Shown one piece after another: positions 1 to 7,244 of a stretch of 32,155 nucleotides of DNA. Source of the DNA: Verrucomicrobiia bacterium (lineage in GTDB: Bacteria > Verrucomicrobiota > Verrucomicrobiia > JABWAM01); NCBI GenBank assembly GCA_013360985.1, contig JABWAM010000003.1, forward strand, positions 1-32,155, read 5' to 3'. Each line of letters opens with the position of its first letter. The first letter of the stretch is position 1. The position numbers and the translations under genes were made by a program. The notes below the pieces were generated by a model. It saw only the letters and a list, made by a program, of their open reading frames with translations. It was not told where the DNA came from and did not search any database.

Positions 1-2
1 TC

Positions 3-239
3 GGCCTCGGGCATGTCCTCCTCGAATGGCGGATCTGGCGCGAGATCCGCTATCCTCTCGGCGTCGTTTTCCTGCCTCCCGTGCTCCTGGCGGGCGGAGC
101 GGTCGCCCTCAGGTTTGTCATGGGGGATACCCTGCCGTTCGCGGGCAGGTTCGCGCTCGCGGGAACGTACGCGGCCCTCGCGGCGTGGGAATGGCTCGCC
201 GGCCGCCGAAGGTTTCTGCCGTCGCCATCCGCCATTTGA
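3..239 (+). CDS. C-terminal end of a membrane protein, probable polysaccharide flippase (partial)
   Basis: An open frame runs in from the window edge and stops at 237-239, leaving 78 residues. The visible part has two hydrophobic stretches (around YPLGVVFLPPVLLAGGAVAL and FALAGTYAALAAWEWLA) separated by a short polar loop, with a basic tail RRRFLPS. That fits the last two transmembrane helices of an MATE/Wzx-type polysaccharide flippase, which would carry lipid-linked sugar units across the inner membrane. The role is inferred mainly from position: it sits 31 bp upstream of a sugar nucleotidyltransferase at the head of a glycan locus. It could be another membrane protein of the locus, such as a polymerase. 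The start lies outside the window. Confidence 0.5.
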   Translation, partial: GLGHVLLEWRIWREIRYPLGVVFLPPVLLAGGAVALRFVMGDTLPFAGRFALAGTYAALAAWEWLAGRRRFLPSPSAI

Positions 240-240
240 A
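232..240 (+). promoter_or_regulatory. Recurrent CCATTTGAA motif ahead of a plus-strand gene
   Basis: CCATTTGAA lies 39 bp before the ATG of the nucleotidyltransferase. The same nonamer recurs at 5652-5660 and 15625-15633, each near the start of a plus-strand gene. It could be part of a promoter or an operator. No convincing -10 box at standard spacing is visible, and here the motif also contains the upstream gene's TGA. Confidence 0.2.
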
Positions 241-270
241 GGCTCCGCGCCGTTCCCCTTTCCCATCTCC

Positions 271-1041
271 ATGAAAGCTTTCCTCCTCGCCGCCGGCCTC
301 GGGTCGCGGCTGCGGCCGCTGACGGATCGCACCCCGAAATGTCTGCTTCCCATCGGCGGACGCCCGATGCTGCAGATCTGGCTGGAGCAGATGGGGAGTT
401 GGGGCGTCACCGACGTGCTCGTGAACACGCACCACCTCTGGGAGCAGGTGGAGGCTTTCGCATCGACCTGGCGGGGAAAGGCGAAGCTCCATCTCGCCCA
501 CGAGCCCGATCTCTTGGGAAGCGCCGGCACTCTGCGCGCGAACCGCGCCTTCGTAGAGGGCGAGGAGAGCTTCCTCGTCCTTTACGCGGACAACCTCACC
601 GCATTCCGCGCCACGCTCTTGCTGGAACGCCTCGACGCGGAACGGGAGCGCTCGCCGCTTGCGGCGATGGCCCTCTTTCGCAGCCCGCGCCCGAAAGACT
701 GCGGGATCGCCGCGCTCGATGCCGAAGGCTGGGTCACCCGCTTCGCCGAAAAGCCGCGCGAGCCGAAGTCCGACCTCGCGAACGCGGGCATCTACGCCTT
801 CGCCGCCGGCGCGCTCGACCTGATTCCCGAGAAGGCCGTCGCCGACATCGGCCACGACCTCATCCCGCGCCTCGTCCCGAGGATCGTGGGCGTAGAGATG
901 AAGGAGCGCCTTCTCGATATCGGGAGCACGGCAGCCTACCTCGAGGTCCGGGACGCTTCGTTCGAGGAATGGGCGAACGCGTCGATTTCCTCGGCGACGA
1001 GCCAGACCGGTCGTGCGGCAGCCTCCTCGAAGGTCCGGTAA
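271..1041 (+). CDS. Sugar-1-phosphate nucleotidyltransferase (GT-A fold)
   Basis: The 256-residue protein starts MKAFLLAAGLGSRLRPLTDR, the signature of NTP-dependent sugar-1-phosphate nucleotidyltransferases (G-x-G-x-R-L-x-P-L-T). TPKCLLPIGGRPML follows, carrying the substrate-site lysine. VLYADN around residue 110 supplies the metal-binding aspartate, and FAEKP and NAGIYAF are further family motifs. It should activate a hexose or heptose phosphate to an NDP-sugar in the cytoplasm; relatives include ManC-, HddC- and MurU-type enzymes, and the substrate cannot be read from sequence. The ATG at 271 was chosen because upstream in-frame residues lack family similarity. The family fold ends near DIGSTAAYL, so the last 20 or so residues overlap the convergent GT2 gene (936-1041). 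Confidence 0.88.
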   Translation: MKAFLLAAGLGSRLRPLTDRTPKCLLPIGGRPMLQIWLEQMGSWGVTDVLVNTHHLWEQVEAFASTWRGKAKLHLAHEPDLLGSAGTLRANRAFVEGEESFLVLYADNLTAFRATLLLERLDAERERSPLAAMALFRSPRPKDCGIAALDAEGWVTRFAEKPREPKSDLANAGIYAFAAGALDLIPEKAVADIGHDLIPRLVPRIVGVEMKERLLDIGSTAAYLEVRDASFEEWANASISSATSQTGRAAASSKVR

Positions 1042-1883
1042 AGATATTCGCCGAGCAGGGCGGTACTCAGAAGCTGGGCGCCCAGGAGGATCGCCCCGGC
1101 GGACAATACCAGTCCAGTAGTTGACCCGCCATCAGTCAGCGCCCAGATGAGGCTTGCGAGGCCCGCCAATCCTACGAACAGCCCGAGGGGAAGGCAGAGC
1201 CGCAGCGGCCGCGCGCTGTATGCGAAAATTCCATTCGCGAAGAGCTGCACCTTTTTCGCGAGCGTCCACTTGGAGCGCCCAAACGAACGAGGCGGGCGGT
1301 CGTACTCGAGGACCCGTTGGCGAAAGCCCAGATTCATCAAGAGGCTCAGGATCGAAACATTCCGTCCGCTCTGGCGGTTGACGGCCTCAATGGCCGGGCG
1401 GCGCGCCATAAAAACGTCGATGCCGCCCGGCGGCATTCGCTGTGGAGTGAGACAGTTCATCGCCGCATAAAACGAGCGGGCAAAGAAACGGTCCACGGCC
1501 CCGTCCGCGCGACGTCGTCGGGCGCCGAACACGAGGTCGGCGCCCTCCCGGCAGGCTTCGAGGAAGCGCGGGATGAGATCCACCGGAGTTTGCAAATCGG
1601 CGGCGAGGTTCATCGCGTATTTTCCGCGAGCCGCGCGCAGGGCGGCGAGCAGGGCTGCATGATTGCCGTAGTTTCTTGCCAAACGCACCCCGCGCACGCG
1701 CGAGTCCGAAGCCGCGAGAGACTTCACCGCCTCCCAGGAACCGTCGGTCGAGCCGTCGTCCACGAGAAGAAGTTCCCACTCCACCTGGGGGAGGCGCTCC
1801 ATGGCCGCAGTCACCGCGCGGTGGAGCCGCGGAAGGTTTTCGGCCTCGTTGAGAAGGCCGACCATCAGAGAGAGCTCGATCAT
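936..1883 (-). CDS. Family 2 glycosyltransferase with two C-terminal membrane helices (DPM1/ArnC-like)
   Basis: The 315-residue protein has an N-terminal GT2 domain: LSLMVGLLNEAENLPRL, LLLVDDGSTDGSW with the nucleotide-binding aspartates, and MNLAADLQTP in the DxD position. FGRSKWTLAKKVQLF is the usual motif of polyprenyl-phosphate hexosyltransferases. Two hydrophobic helices follow (about 230-250 and 262-280). Enzymes of this type move a sugar from an NDP donor to undecaprenyl phosphate at the inner membrane, giving a donor for periplasmic glycan decoration. It is the last gene of a minus-strand operon; its ATG overlaps the stop of the upstream acyltransferase (ATGA). Its 3' end overlaps the convergent nucleotidyltransferase by 106 bp. 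Confidence 0.88.
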   Translation of the reverse strand: MIELSLMVGLLNEAENLPRLHRAVTAAMERLPQVEWELLLVDDGSTDGSWEAVKSLAASDSRVRGVRLARNYGNHAALLAALRAARGKYAMNLAADLQTPVDLIPRFLEACREGADLVFGARRRRADGAVDRFFARSFYAAMNCLTPQRMPPGGIDVFMARRPAIEAVNRQSGRNVSILSLLMNLGFRQRVLEYDRPPRSFGRSKWTLAKKVQLFANGIFAYSARPLRLCLPLGLFVGLAGLASLIWALTDGGSTTGLVLSAGAILLGAQLLSTALLGEYLYRTFEEAAARPVWLVAEEIDAFAHSSNEASRTSR

Positions 1884-2587
1884 GGGCGTGCGGGTTGCGT
1901 GTGATCGCGCAGGATGAAGGACTTTCGCCGTTCGTCAGGGGTCCGGATCCTCATCACGCGCGCCGGGACGCCGGCCACGACGGCTCCGTCCGGGACGTCG
2001 TCAACGACGACCGCGCCGGCTCCGACCACCACATCCTCGCCGACCTTCCGACAAACGACGCTCGCTCCGGCGCCGATGAAGGCGCCCTGTCCGACTTCGA
2101 CGGCAGCGCAGAAAACGGCGCCCGGCCCGAGGTAGACGTTGTCGCCGAGAACGCATTCGTGTTCGACCACGCCATTCGAATAAAGAACGCAGTTGGCGCC
2201 CAGGCGGGCGAACGCGTGGACGACCGCGCCCGGACAGATGATCGCGCCGGGACCGATCTCCGCTCGCGTGTTCACATGGGCTGCGGGCGAGAGGGCGCTG
2301 GGGGTCTCGAGCCCCAGAGAGCGGAGGCGGGAAAAAACGGACGCACGCACGGGCATGTGATTGCAACTCACGCCGACCAGCGCGCCCTGCACGCGCCCTT
2401 CCGCGGCGAGTTTCTCGATGTGGACGAGGGGGGTGAACACGGGAAGCCCGAGCAGCGTGGATCCCTTGAGCGCATCGTTGTCGTCGAGGAAACAGGTCGC
2501 TTTCCATCGACCGACAAGAGCGTCGGCGACGGTGGCGCAGACCACCTTGCCGTGCTCGCGAGCGCCGAGGATGGCGAGCGCTTTCAT
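1880..2587 (-). CDS. NeuD/PglD-like sugar O- or N-acyltransferase (copy 1)
   Basis: The 235-residue protein has the two-part NeuD/PglD layout. A Rossmann-like N-terminal domain carries AILGAREHGKVV and FLDDND, and a left-handed beta-helix of hexapeptide repeats runs from about residue 100 (IGPGAIICPGAVV through VVVGAGAVVVDDV). GVVEHECVLGDNVYLGPGA places a histidine where PglD-type enzymes keep the catalytic base. GVPARVMR is the usual C-terminal coil. It probably transfers acetyl or another acyl group from a CoA donor to a sugar. The ATG at 2587 overlaps the carbamoyltransferase stop (ATGA), and the stop overlaps the GT2 start in the same way, so the three are translationally coupled. A second member of the family lies at 4977-5624. 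Confidence 0.85.
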   Translation of the reverse strand: MKALAILGAREHGKVVCATVADALVGRWKATCFLDDNDALKGSTLLGLPVFTPLVHIEKLAAEGRVQGALVGVSCNHMPVRASVFSRLRSLGLETPSALSPAAHVNTRAEIGPGAIICPGAVVHAFARLGANCVLYSNGVVEHECVLGDNVYLGPGAVFCAAVEVGQGAFIGAGASVVCRKVGEDVVVGAGAVVVDDVPDGAVVAGVPARVMRIRTPDERRKSFILRDHTQPARP

Positions 2588-4209
2588 GGGCGTTTTTTCT
2601 CGATCACCCGTTTTCCGAGGAACAGGGCGTCCAAACCGGAGCCGTAGAAAGTCGAAATCGCCTGGTTGGGATTCTCGACGATGGGTTGGCCGCGAATGTT
2701 GAAACTGGTATTCAAGACCACGGGAACGCCGGTGCGGCGCCCCAGTTCGGCCAGGAATCGATGGTAAAGAGGTTCGGCCTCGGCGCGGACGGTCTGCACG
2801 CGCGCGGTATTGTCCGCGTGGGTGACCGCCGGGATCCGCGCCCGGGCTTGCGCCCGGACGCCGAAAGTTCGGGTCATGAAAGGCGATTCGACAGGTCTTT
2901 CGAAGAAATCCCCCGCGTTCTCCAAGAGGACCGACGGAGCGAAGGGACGAAATCCTTCGCGGAATTTCACGACTGCGTTGACGCGATCCTTCATCTCCGC
3001 GAGGCGCGGGTCGGCGAGGATGGAACGATGTCCGAGGGCGCGCGCTCCGTACTCCATGCGCCCCTGGTGCCACCCGACGATCTTCCCCTCGGCGACCATG
3101 CGGGCCGCTTCGGCGGCGGGGTCGGGGCATTCCCGCGAAGGGGAACCAACTTCCGAAAGGGCCTTCGCGATCTCCAGTTCGCCGTACTCAGGACCCATTG
3201 CGGCCGTGGAAAGCGGGGGAGGGAGGGGAAGTCCGCGTTGCCATCCGGCCAGGAGGGCGGCCCCTAAAGCGAGGCCGTTGTCGCCGGCCACCGGAGGGAC
3301 ATGGAGGGCGTCGAAGAGGCCCGCTTCGGCGATCTTCTGGTTGAGCACGCAGTTCATGGCGACGCCGCCGGCGATGCACGCCCGCCGCAAACCGGTCTCT
3401 GCGCGGTAATGCGCGAAGAGGCCGAGGGCGGTTTTCTCGAGGAGCGCCTGCGCGCTGGAGGCCAGGTCCATGTGGCGCGGCCCGATCTCTTCCCAGCGGA
3501 GGCGGGCGGGTCCAAGCCGCTGGAGCAACGCGTGGTTGAACAGCGGCTCCTGGGTGGACAGCGGCGGTTCGCCGGGGCCCGCGCTGCGGAACCCTTCGTC
3601 ATTCAGCTTGTAGTCGGCCTTCGACGGAGACAGGAGCCAGTCGAGCGCAATCGAGGGATGGCCGTAGGACGCGAGCCCCATCACCTTGTATTCGTCCTCG
3701 CCGAAATCAAACCCGAGGTGTTGGGTGATCGTCGCGTAGAAAAGCCCCAGCGACTGGGGAAAGGGCCAGCGCCGCAGGGACCGAAGCCCTCGGCGGTCCG
3801 CAGCCGAGACCGTTGTGGCCACGCCATCACCGCTGTAGTCATAGGTGACGACAAGCGCCTCGTCGAAACCACTTCCGAGGAAGGCCGCGGCGGCGTGCGC
3901 CTCGTGGTGATCGCACAGCTCGATCTTCGGCGCGTGCCCGTGGACAAAGAGGAAATACTCGCGAAGGCGGGCCTCGATGTTTCGATACGTGATTCCGGGA
4001 AAGACGACGAGATCAATGTCCTGGATGCGCAGGCCGCCCGCGCGGAGACAGTAACGGATCGCGTGGGTGGGAAGGTTCCCGGGCGCATGCTTGACGCGCG
4101 TGAAGCGCTCCTCCTCGGCGGCGGCGACAACCTGTCCGTCCACCGCGAGCGTCGCGGCGGCGTCCCAATTGCCCATGCGCACCCCTCCGCAAATTCCGAG
4201 GATCCTCAT
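2584..4209 (-). CDS. NodU/CmcH-family carbamoyltransferase
   Basis: The 541-residue, full-length protein begins MRILGICGG. The N-terminal Kae1-like domain shows DHHEAHAAAAF (100-110), with the metal-binding histidines, and YDYSGDG (123-129). CIAGGVAMNCVLNQKI (278-293) follows, and the YrdC-like C-terminal region carries EYGARALGHRSILADPR and VVLNTSFNIRGQPIVENP. Known members (NodU, TobZ) make carbamoyl-adenylate from carbamoyl phosphate and ATP and place the carbamoyl group on a hydroxyl. Set between sugar acyltransferases, a deacetylase and a membrane GT2, it most likely carbamoylates a glycan sugar. The longer open frame upstream was rejected because it runs into the deacetylase gene; this start leaves a 13-bp gap. 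All expected motifs are intact. Confidence 0.93.
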   Translation of the reverse strand: MRILGICGGVRMGNWDAAATLAVDGQVVAAAEEERFTRVKHAPGNLPTHAIRYCLRAGGLRIQDIDLVVFPGITYRNIEARLREYFLFVHGHAPKIELCDHHEAHAAAAFLGSGFDEALVVTYDYSGDGVATTVSAADRRGLRSLRRWPFPQSLGLFYATITQHLGFDFGEDEYKVMGLASYGHPSIALDWLLSPSKADYKLNDEGFRSAGPGEPPLSTQEPLFNHALLQRLGPARLRWEEIGPRHMDLASSAQALLEKTALGLFAHYRAETGLRRACIAGGVAMNCVLNQKIAEAGLFDALHVPPVAGDNGLALGAALLAGWQRGLPLPPPLSTAAMGPEYGELEIAKALSEVGSPSRECPDPAAEAARMVAEGKIVGWHQGRMEYGARALGHRSILADPRLAEMKDRVNAVVKFREGFRPFAPSVLLENAGDFFERPVESPFMTRTFGVRAQARARIPAVTHADNTARVQTVRAEAEPLYHRFLAELGRRTGVPVVLNTSFNIRGQPIVENPNQAISTFYGSGLDALFLGKRVIEKKRP

Positions 4210-4222
4210 CAGGGGCAGGATG

Positions 4223-4972
4223 CTACCGCCGGGAGGCGGTCCCTGTCGAGAGAGGCCAATTCCACAACGCGTCGGAGGCGTCGCAATCGAGAAGCTCCAC
4301 GGTTTCGCGAAGAGTGACGCTGCGCCAGCGACCGGCGGCTGCGGCGTCGAGCAGTTCTCCAAAAAGCGCGGCCACGCCCGGTCCCTTGCGTCGGAGCGCA
4401 GCCAGCTTTGCCGGCTCATGATAACAGGCTTTGGCCTTCTCGTAATCGGCGAGCGTGGAGGCGTTCACGAACCAGGGGATTGGGTGGAAATCCACCACTA
4501 AAAGAGGCTGAATGGAGGGAAGGGACGCCGCCCGGAAGCCTCCCGGATGGCGCGACGGGACGCAGAGGTGAAAGAAATCCATGTAATGAACCGGGATTTC
4601 CCAAAGCCCTGTCTCGCGGCGGAAGGGGGCAACCGCTTGTCCAGGGACAAAGAGGTTGCTCTGATAACGGATGCCCCATCCCGGCAGGAGGCGCACCAAG
4701 CGCGTGTCGGAGTGCAGCGAATGCGAGCGCAGCCCCACGGCGTGGGGATGCCGCCGTCGCAGCTTCTCGAAAGTCGGGATCCAGTCCGATTCCCCGTGAA
4801 AATTCGGGTGAAGGGCCATCTCATGCGAGCTGTTGATTTCCAACTCCGGCGTGTCGGTGCAAAAGAGCGTGGCGCGCACGCCGCGCTTTTCCACTTCCGC
4901 CAGCATCTCGTGGACGATCGGGGCGGGCGCCCACTCGACATCGATGGTCAGCGCCAGGAGAGGAGCGGGCAT
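4223..4972 (-). CDS. Polysaccharide deacetylase-like (NodB/CE4-fold, WbmS-like) protein
   Basis: The 249-residue protein opens PLLALTIDVEWAP, matching the first NodB-fold motif, where an aspartate (D11) acts in metal binding and catalysis. GVRATLFCTD (31-40) is the following strand. Candidate metal ligands are the HPNFH segment (55-59) and SHSLHSD (83-89). WEIPVHYMDF and LLVVDFHPIPWF are later conserved-looking segments. The TIDVEW form, in place of TFDDG, recalls the WbmS-type branch seen in O-antigen loci; that subfamily call is from memory. It probably removes an N-acetyl or O-acyl group from a sugar, but metal binding is not certain because the canonical H-S/T-x-x-H spacing is not exact. 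It sits between copy 2 of NeuD (gap 4 bp) and the carbamoyltransferase (gap 13 bp). Confidence 0.75.
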   Translation of the reverse strand: MPAPLLALTIDVEWAPAPIVHEMLAEVEKRGVRATLFCTDTPELEINSSHEMALHPNFHGESDWIPTFEKLRRRHPHAVGLRSHSLHSDTRLVRLLPGWGIRYQSNLFVPGQAVAPFRRETGLWEIPVHYMDFFHLCVPSRHPGGFRAASLPSIQPLLVVDFHPIPWFVNASTLADYEKAKACYHEPAKLAALRRKGPGVAALFGELLDAAAAGRWRSVTLRETVELLDCDASDALWNWPLSTGTASRR

Positions 4973-4976
4973 GGGA

Positions 4977-5624
4977 TCAAACGGACCGTAGACGGCGAGC
5001 GGGGTTGCCCACCCAGACCTCGCCGGGGGGTACGTCCTTGAGGACCACGGCGCCGATGCCGATCAGGGCGCCTTCACCGATGCGCACGCCCTCCCGCACC
5101 CGGCATCCGGAACCCAGATAGGCGTTGCGACCGATCCGTACGCCGCCGGAGAGTAGCGCTCCGGTCGCGAGGACCGCGAAGTCTTCGATCACCGAGTCGT
5201 GGGAAATTACGCAGTTCTGCAGCGCCATGATATGGCTGCCCAGGCGTGCGGCGGCGCCGACCGCGCCGTTCGCCAACACCACCGTGCCCCGCCCAAACCG
5301 CGCCGACGCGGAAATCGTCGCGCGCGGATCCAGGATGGTCAGAAAGGCGTCCGCGGGCGCGCCGGTTCGCGCGACAATCCCCGGTTTGGCCGGATAACTG
5401 GTCGGCGACCCGATGGCGTTCACGAAGCAATCGTCCGCGAAATCCTTCGCGGCTGCGATGGGCCCCAATACGGGAAGTCCATCCACGATGTTCCCTTGAG
5501 GGATCGCGTCGTCGAGGAATCCTCGAGCCTCGGGCGTGGAGGGATCGGCGTTCCGAGCGCGCCGCAAGGCTTCCAGCACGTCCCGGGCGTTGCCATTGAC
5601 ACCGAGGATGCAAACACGCTTCAT
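4977..5624 (-). CDS. NeuD/PglD-like sugar acyltransferase (copy 2), first gene of the minus operon
   Basis: The 215-residue protein has an N-terminal nucleotide-fold segment (VCILGVNGNARDVLEAL, GFLDDA) and a left-handed beta-helix from about residue 95. QNCVISHDSVIEDFAVLA carries the family's catalytic histidine position, and IGIGAVVLKDV and VWVGNPARRL end the helix. Like copy 1 it should acylate an amino or hydroxyl group of a nucleotide sugar or glycan; the two share fold but little sequence by eye, so substrates probably differ. The ATG at 5624 is the only good start. Divergent transcription with the oxidoreductase gene leaves about 30 bp for both promoters, or a small overlap if the oxidoreductase starts at ATG 5608. 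Confidence 0.85.
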   Translation of the reverse strand: MKRVCILGVNGNARDVLEALRRARNADPSTPEARGFLDDAIPQGNIVDGLPVLGPIAAAKDFADDCFVNAIGSPTSYPAKPGIVARTGAPADAFLTILDPRATISASARFGRGTVVLANGAVGAAARLGSHIMALQNCVISHDSVIEDFAVLATGALLSGGVRIGRNAYLGSGCRVREGVRIGEGALIGIGAVVLKDVPPGEVWVGNPARRLRSV

Positions 5625-5651
5625 TGCGGGTCATCTCACCGTCGCCGCTCT

Positions 5652-5660
5652 CCATTTGAA
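5652..5660 (+). promoter_or_regulatory. Recurrent CCATTTGAA motif in a divergent intergenic space
   Basis: This is the second copy of the CCATTTGAA nonamer, lying between the divergent NeuD-like and oxidoreductase genes. It includes the TTG at 5656 that may be the oxidoreductase start. If it is a promoter element, that TTG cannot be the start and the protein must begin further down. Confidence 0.2.
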
Positions 5661-6705
5661 AGCAGAAAAGCCATCCCCCACGGCCTCGCGGATTCGCGTC
5701 GGGATCGCCGGACTCGGCCACTGGGGCCCCAATCACGCCCGCACCTTCGGCCGCCTTGCAGATCTGGCGGCGATCTGCGACCGCAGCCCGGGGCGTCTCG
5801 CTCAAGTGGGCGCGCTCTTCCCCGGAGTCGCCCGCTACCGGGAATTCGAGGAGATGCTCGATCGCGCGCGTTTGGATGCCGTCATCATCGCGACGCCGAC
5901 TTCTTCCCACGAAGGGTTGGTCGCGGCGACGTTGCGCCGCGGGCTTCATGTTCTTTGTGAAAAACCGCTGGCCCTTCGGGCTGCGGACGCCGCGCGCCTG
6001 GCCTCAGACGCGCGGCGACGTCGGCAGATCCTGATGGTGGGCCACACCTTTCTCTTCAACAGCGGCATCCGCCATCTACGCGGCCTGCTTCGCGCGAAGA
6101 ACCTTGGGCGGATCTATTATCTCCATTCCAAGCGGACGCACTATGGGCTGTTCCGTCCCGACGTGAGCGCGATCTGGGATCTCGCGTCGCACGATGTGGC
6201 GATTTTCAACTACCTCCTCGATTCTCGGCCTACCGAGGTCTCTGCCGTCGGGTTCGACTGGCTGCGGCGGGAACTTCATGACCTCGGCTTCATCACGTTC
6301 CGTTATCCGGGCGGGATCGCGGCACACATCCACGTCGGCTGGCTCGATCCCAAGAAGGTCCGCGAGATCACCGTGGTCGGCGACCGCCGCATGGCGGTGT
6401 GGCAGGACGGCGGCTCCCCGGGTCCCGTGACGCTGTACGACCGTTACGTGGTCCGCGGGCGGCCCCTTGTGCGCGAGTTCGGCGAGTTCCAGCTCCTGCC
6501 GCGCGAGGGGGATATCACGGTGCCCAATCTCCCGCTTGAGGAACCCCTTCTTGTGCAGGCGCGCGAATTCCTTGCCGCGATCTCGGAAGGATCCTCGCCG
6601 CTCTCGGATGGATGCTTCGCTGCCGAGGTGGTGCGCGCGCTTGAGGCGACCGACCGCTCCGTCCGTCTGCATGGCGCGCCCGTCAGGATTCACTCCCGCC
6701 GTTGA
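5656..6705 (+). CDS. Gfo/Idh/MocA-family sugar oxidoreductase (WbpB-like)
   Basis: With a TTG start the protein has 349 residues. RVGIAGLGHWGPNHARTF is the NAD(P)-binding glycine motif, ATPTSSHE and LCEKPLAL (catalytic lysine) follow, and DLASHDVAIFNYLL carries the second conserved acid/His region. Members such as WbpB oxidise C3 of a UDP-GlcNAc-type sugar. Here the next genes are an N-acetyltransferase, an SDR and a DegT aminotransferase, which together fit oxidation, transamination and acetylation to a 3-acetamido sugar. The start is uncertain. ATG 5608 is in frame but overlaps the divergent gene by 17 bp, TTG 5656 has no clear ribosome site, and the family motif begins only at ATT 5692. 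The stop overlaps the next start (TGATG). Confidence 0.87.
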   Translation: MKAEKPSPTASRIRVGIAGLGHWGPNHARTFGRLADLAAICDRSPGRLAQVGALFPGVARYREFEEMLDRARLDAVIIATPTSSHEGLVAATLRRGLHVLCEKPLALRAADAARLASDARRRRQILMVGHTFLFNSGIRHLRGLLRAKNLGRIYYLHSKRTHYGLFRPDVSAIWDLASHDVAIFNYLLDSRPTEVSAVGFDWLRRELHDLGFITFRYPGGIAAHIHVGWLDPKKVREITVVGDRRMAVWQDGGSPGPVTLYDRYVVRGRPLVREFGEFQLLPREGDITVPNLPLEEPLLVQAREFLAAISEGSSPLSDGCFAAEVVRALEATDRSVRLHGAPVRIHSRR

Positions 6706-7244
6706 TGAAACGATTGCCCAAGAAGCCTTTCGTTCACGCCGCCGCGAGGGTGGAAAGCTCCCGGATCGGCGCGCGCACCCGGATCTGGGCTTTCAGCCAT
6801 GTGCAACCGCGCGTGCGCCTGGGCGCCGACTGCAACGTGGGCGAGCACTGCTTTATCGAAAACGGCGTGACGATCGGCGACCGGGTGACCATCAAGAACG
6901 GCGTTTCCCTCTGGGAGGGAATGCGCGTGGGTCACGACGTCTTCATCGGACCGAACGCGACGTTCACCAACGACCTTCGCCCGCGCTCGCCAAGATCCGC
7001 CGCGGGCAAGGGGCGCTATCGCACGAAGGATTGGTTGGCGCGCGTCATTCTCGAGGCGGGGTGCAGCGTCGGGGCGAACGCCACGGTGATCGGCCCGGTG
7101 CGCCTCGGCCGCGGATGCATGGTCGCCGCGGGCGCGGTGGTCACCCGCAACGTCGCTCCGTGTGAACTCGTCGCCGGCAATCCCGCCCGTCGGATCGGCT
7201 GGGTCAACCTCCGCGGAGAACGCGTCGCCCGTCGCCCCCGATGA
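6705..7244 (+). CDS. WbpD-like nucleotide-sugar N-acetyltransferase (left-handed beta-helix), copy 1
   Basis: The 179-residue protein is made almost entirely of hexapeptide repeats (RIGARTRIWAFSHVQPRV, VTIGDRVTIKNGVSLWEG, VIGPVRLGRGCMVAAGAVV). FIGPNATFTNDLRPRS is the loop typical of WbpD/FdtC-type enzymes, which acetylate the 3-amino group of UDP- or dTDP-3-amino sugars with acetyl-CoA. VAGNPARRIGWV closes the fold. The ATG at 6705 shares bases with the oxidoreductase stop; a TTG three bases upstream is less likely. Its place between a WbpB-like oxidoreductase and a WbpE-like aminotransferase supports the assignment. The preferred substrate is unknown. Confidence 0.87.
   Translation: MKRLPKKPFVHAAARVESSRIGARTRIWAFSHVQPRVRLGADCNVGEHCFIENGVTIGDRVTIKNGVSLWEGMRVGHDVFIGPNATFTNDLRPRSPRSAAGKGRYRTKDWLARVILEAGCSVGANATVIGPVRLGRGCMVAAGAVVTRNVAPCELVAGNPARRIGWVNLRGERVARRPR

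Noticed and set aside
3301..4317. 338-codon plus-strand open frame
   Set aside because: It is antisense to the carbamoyltransferase gene and has no recognisable features.
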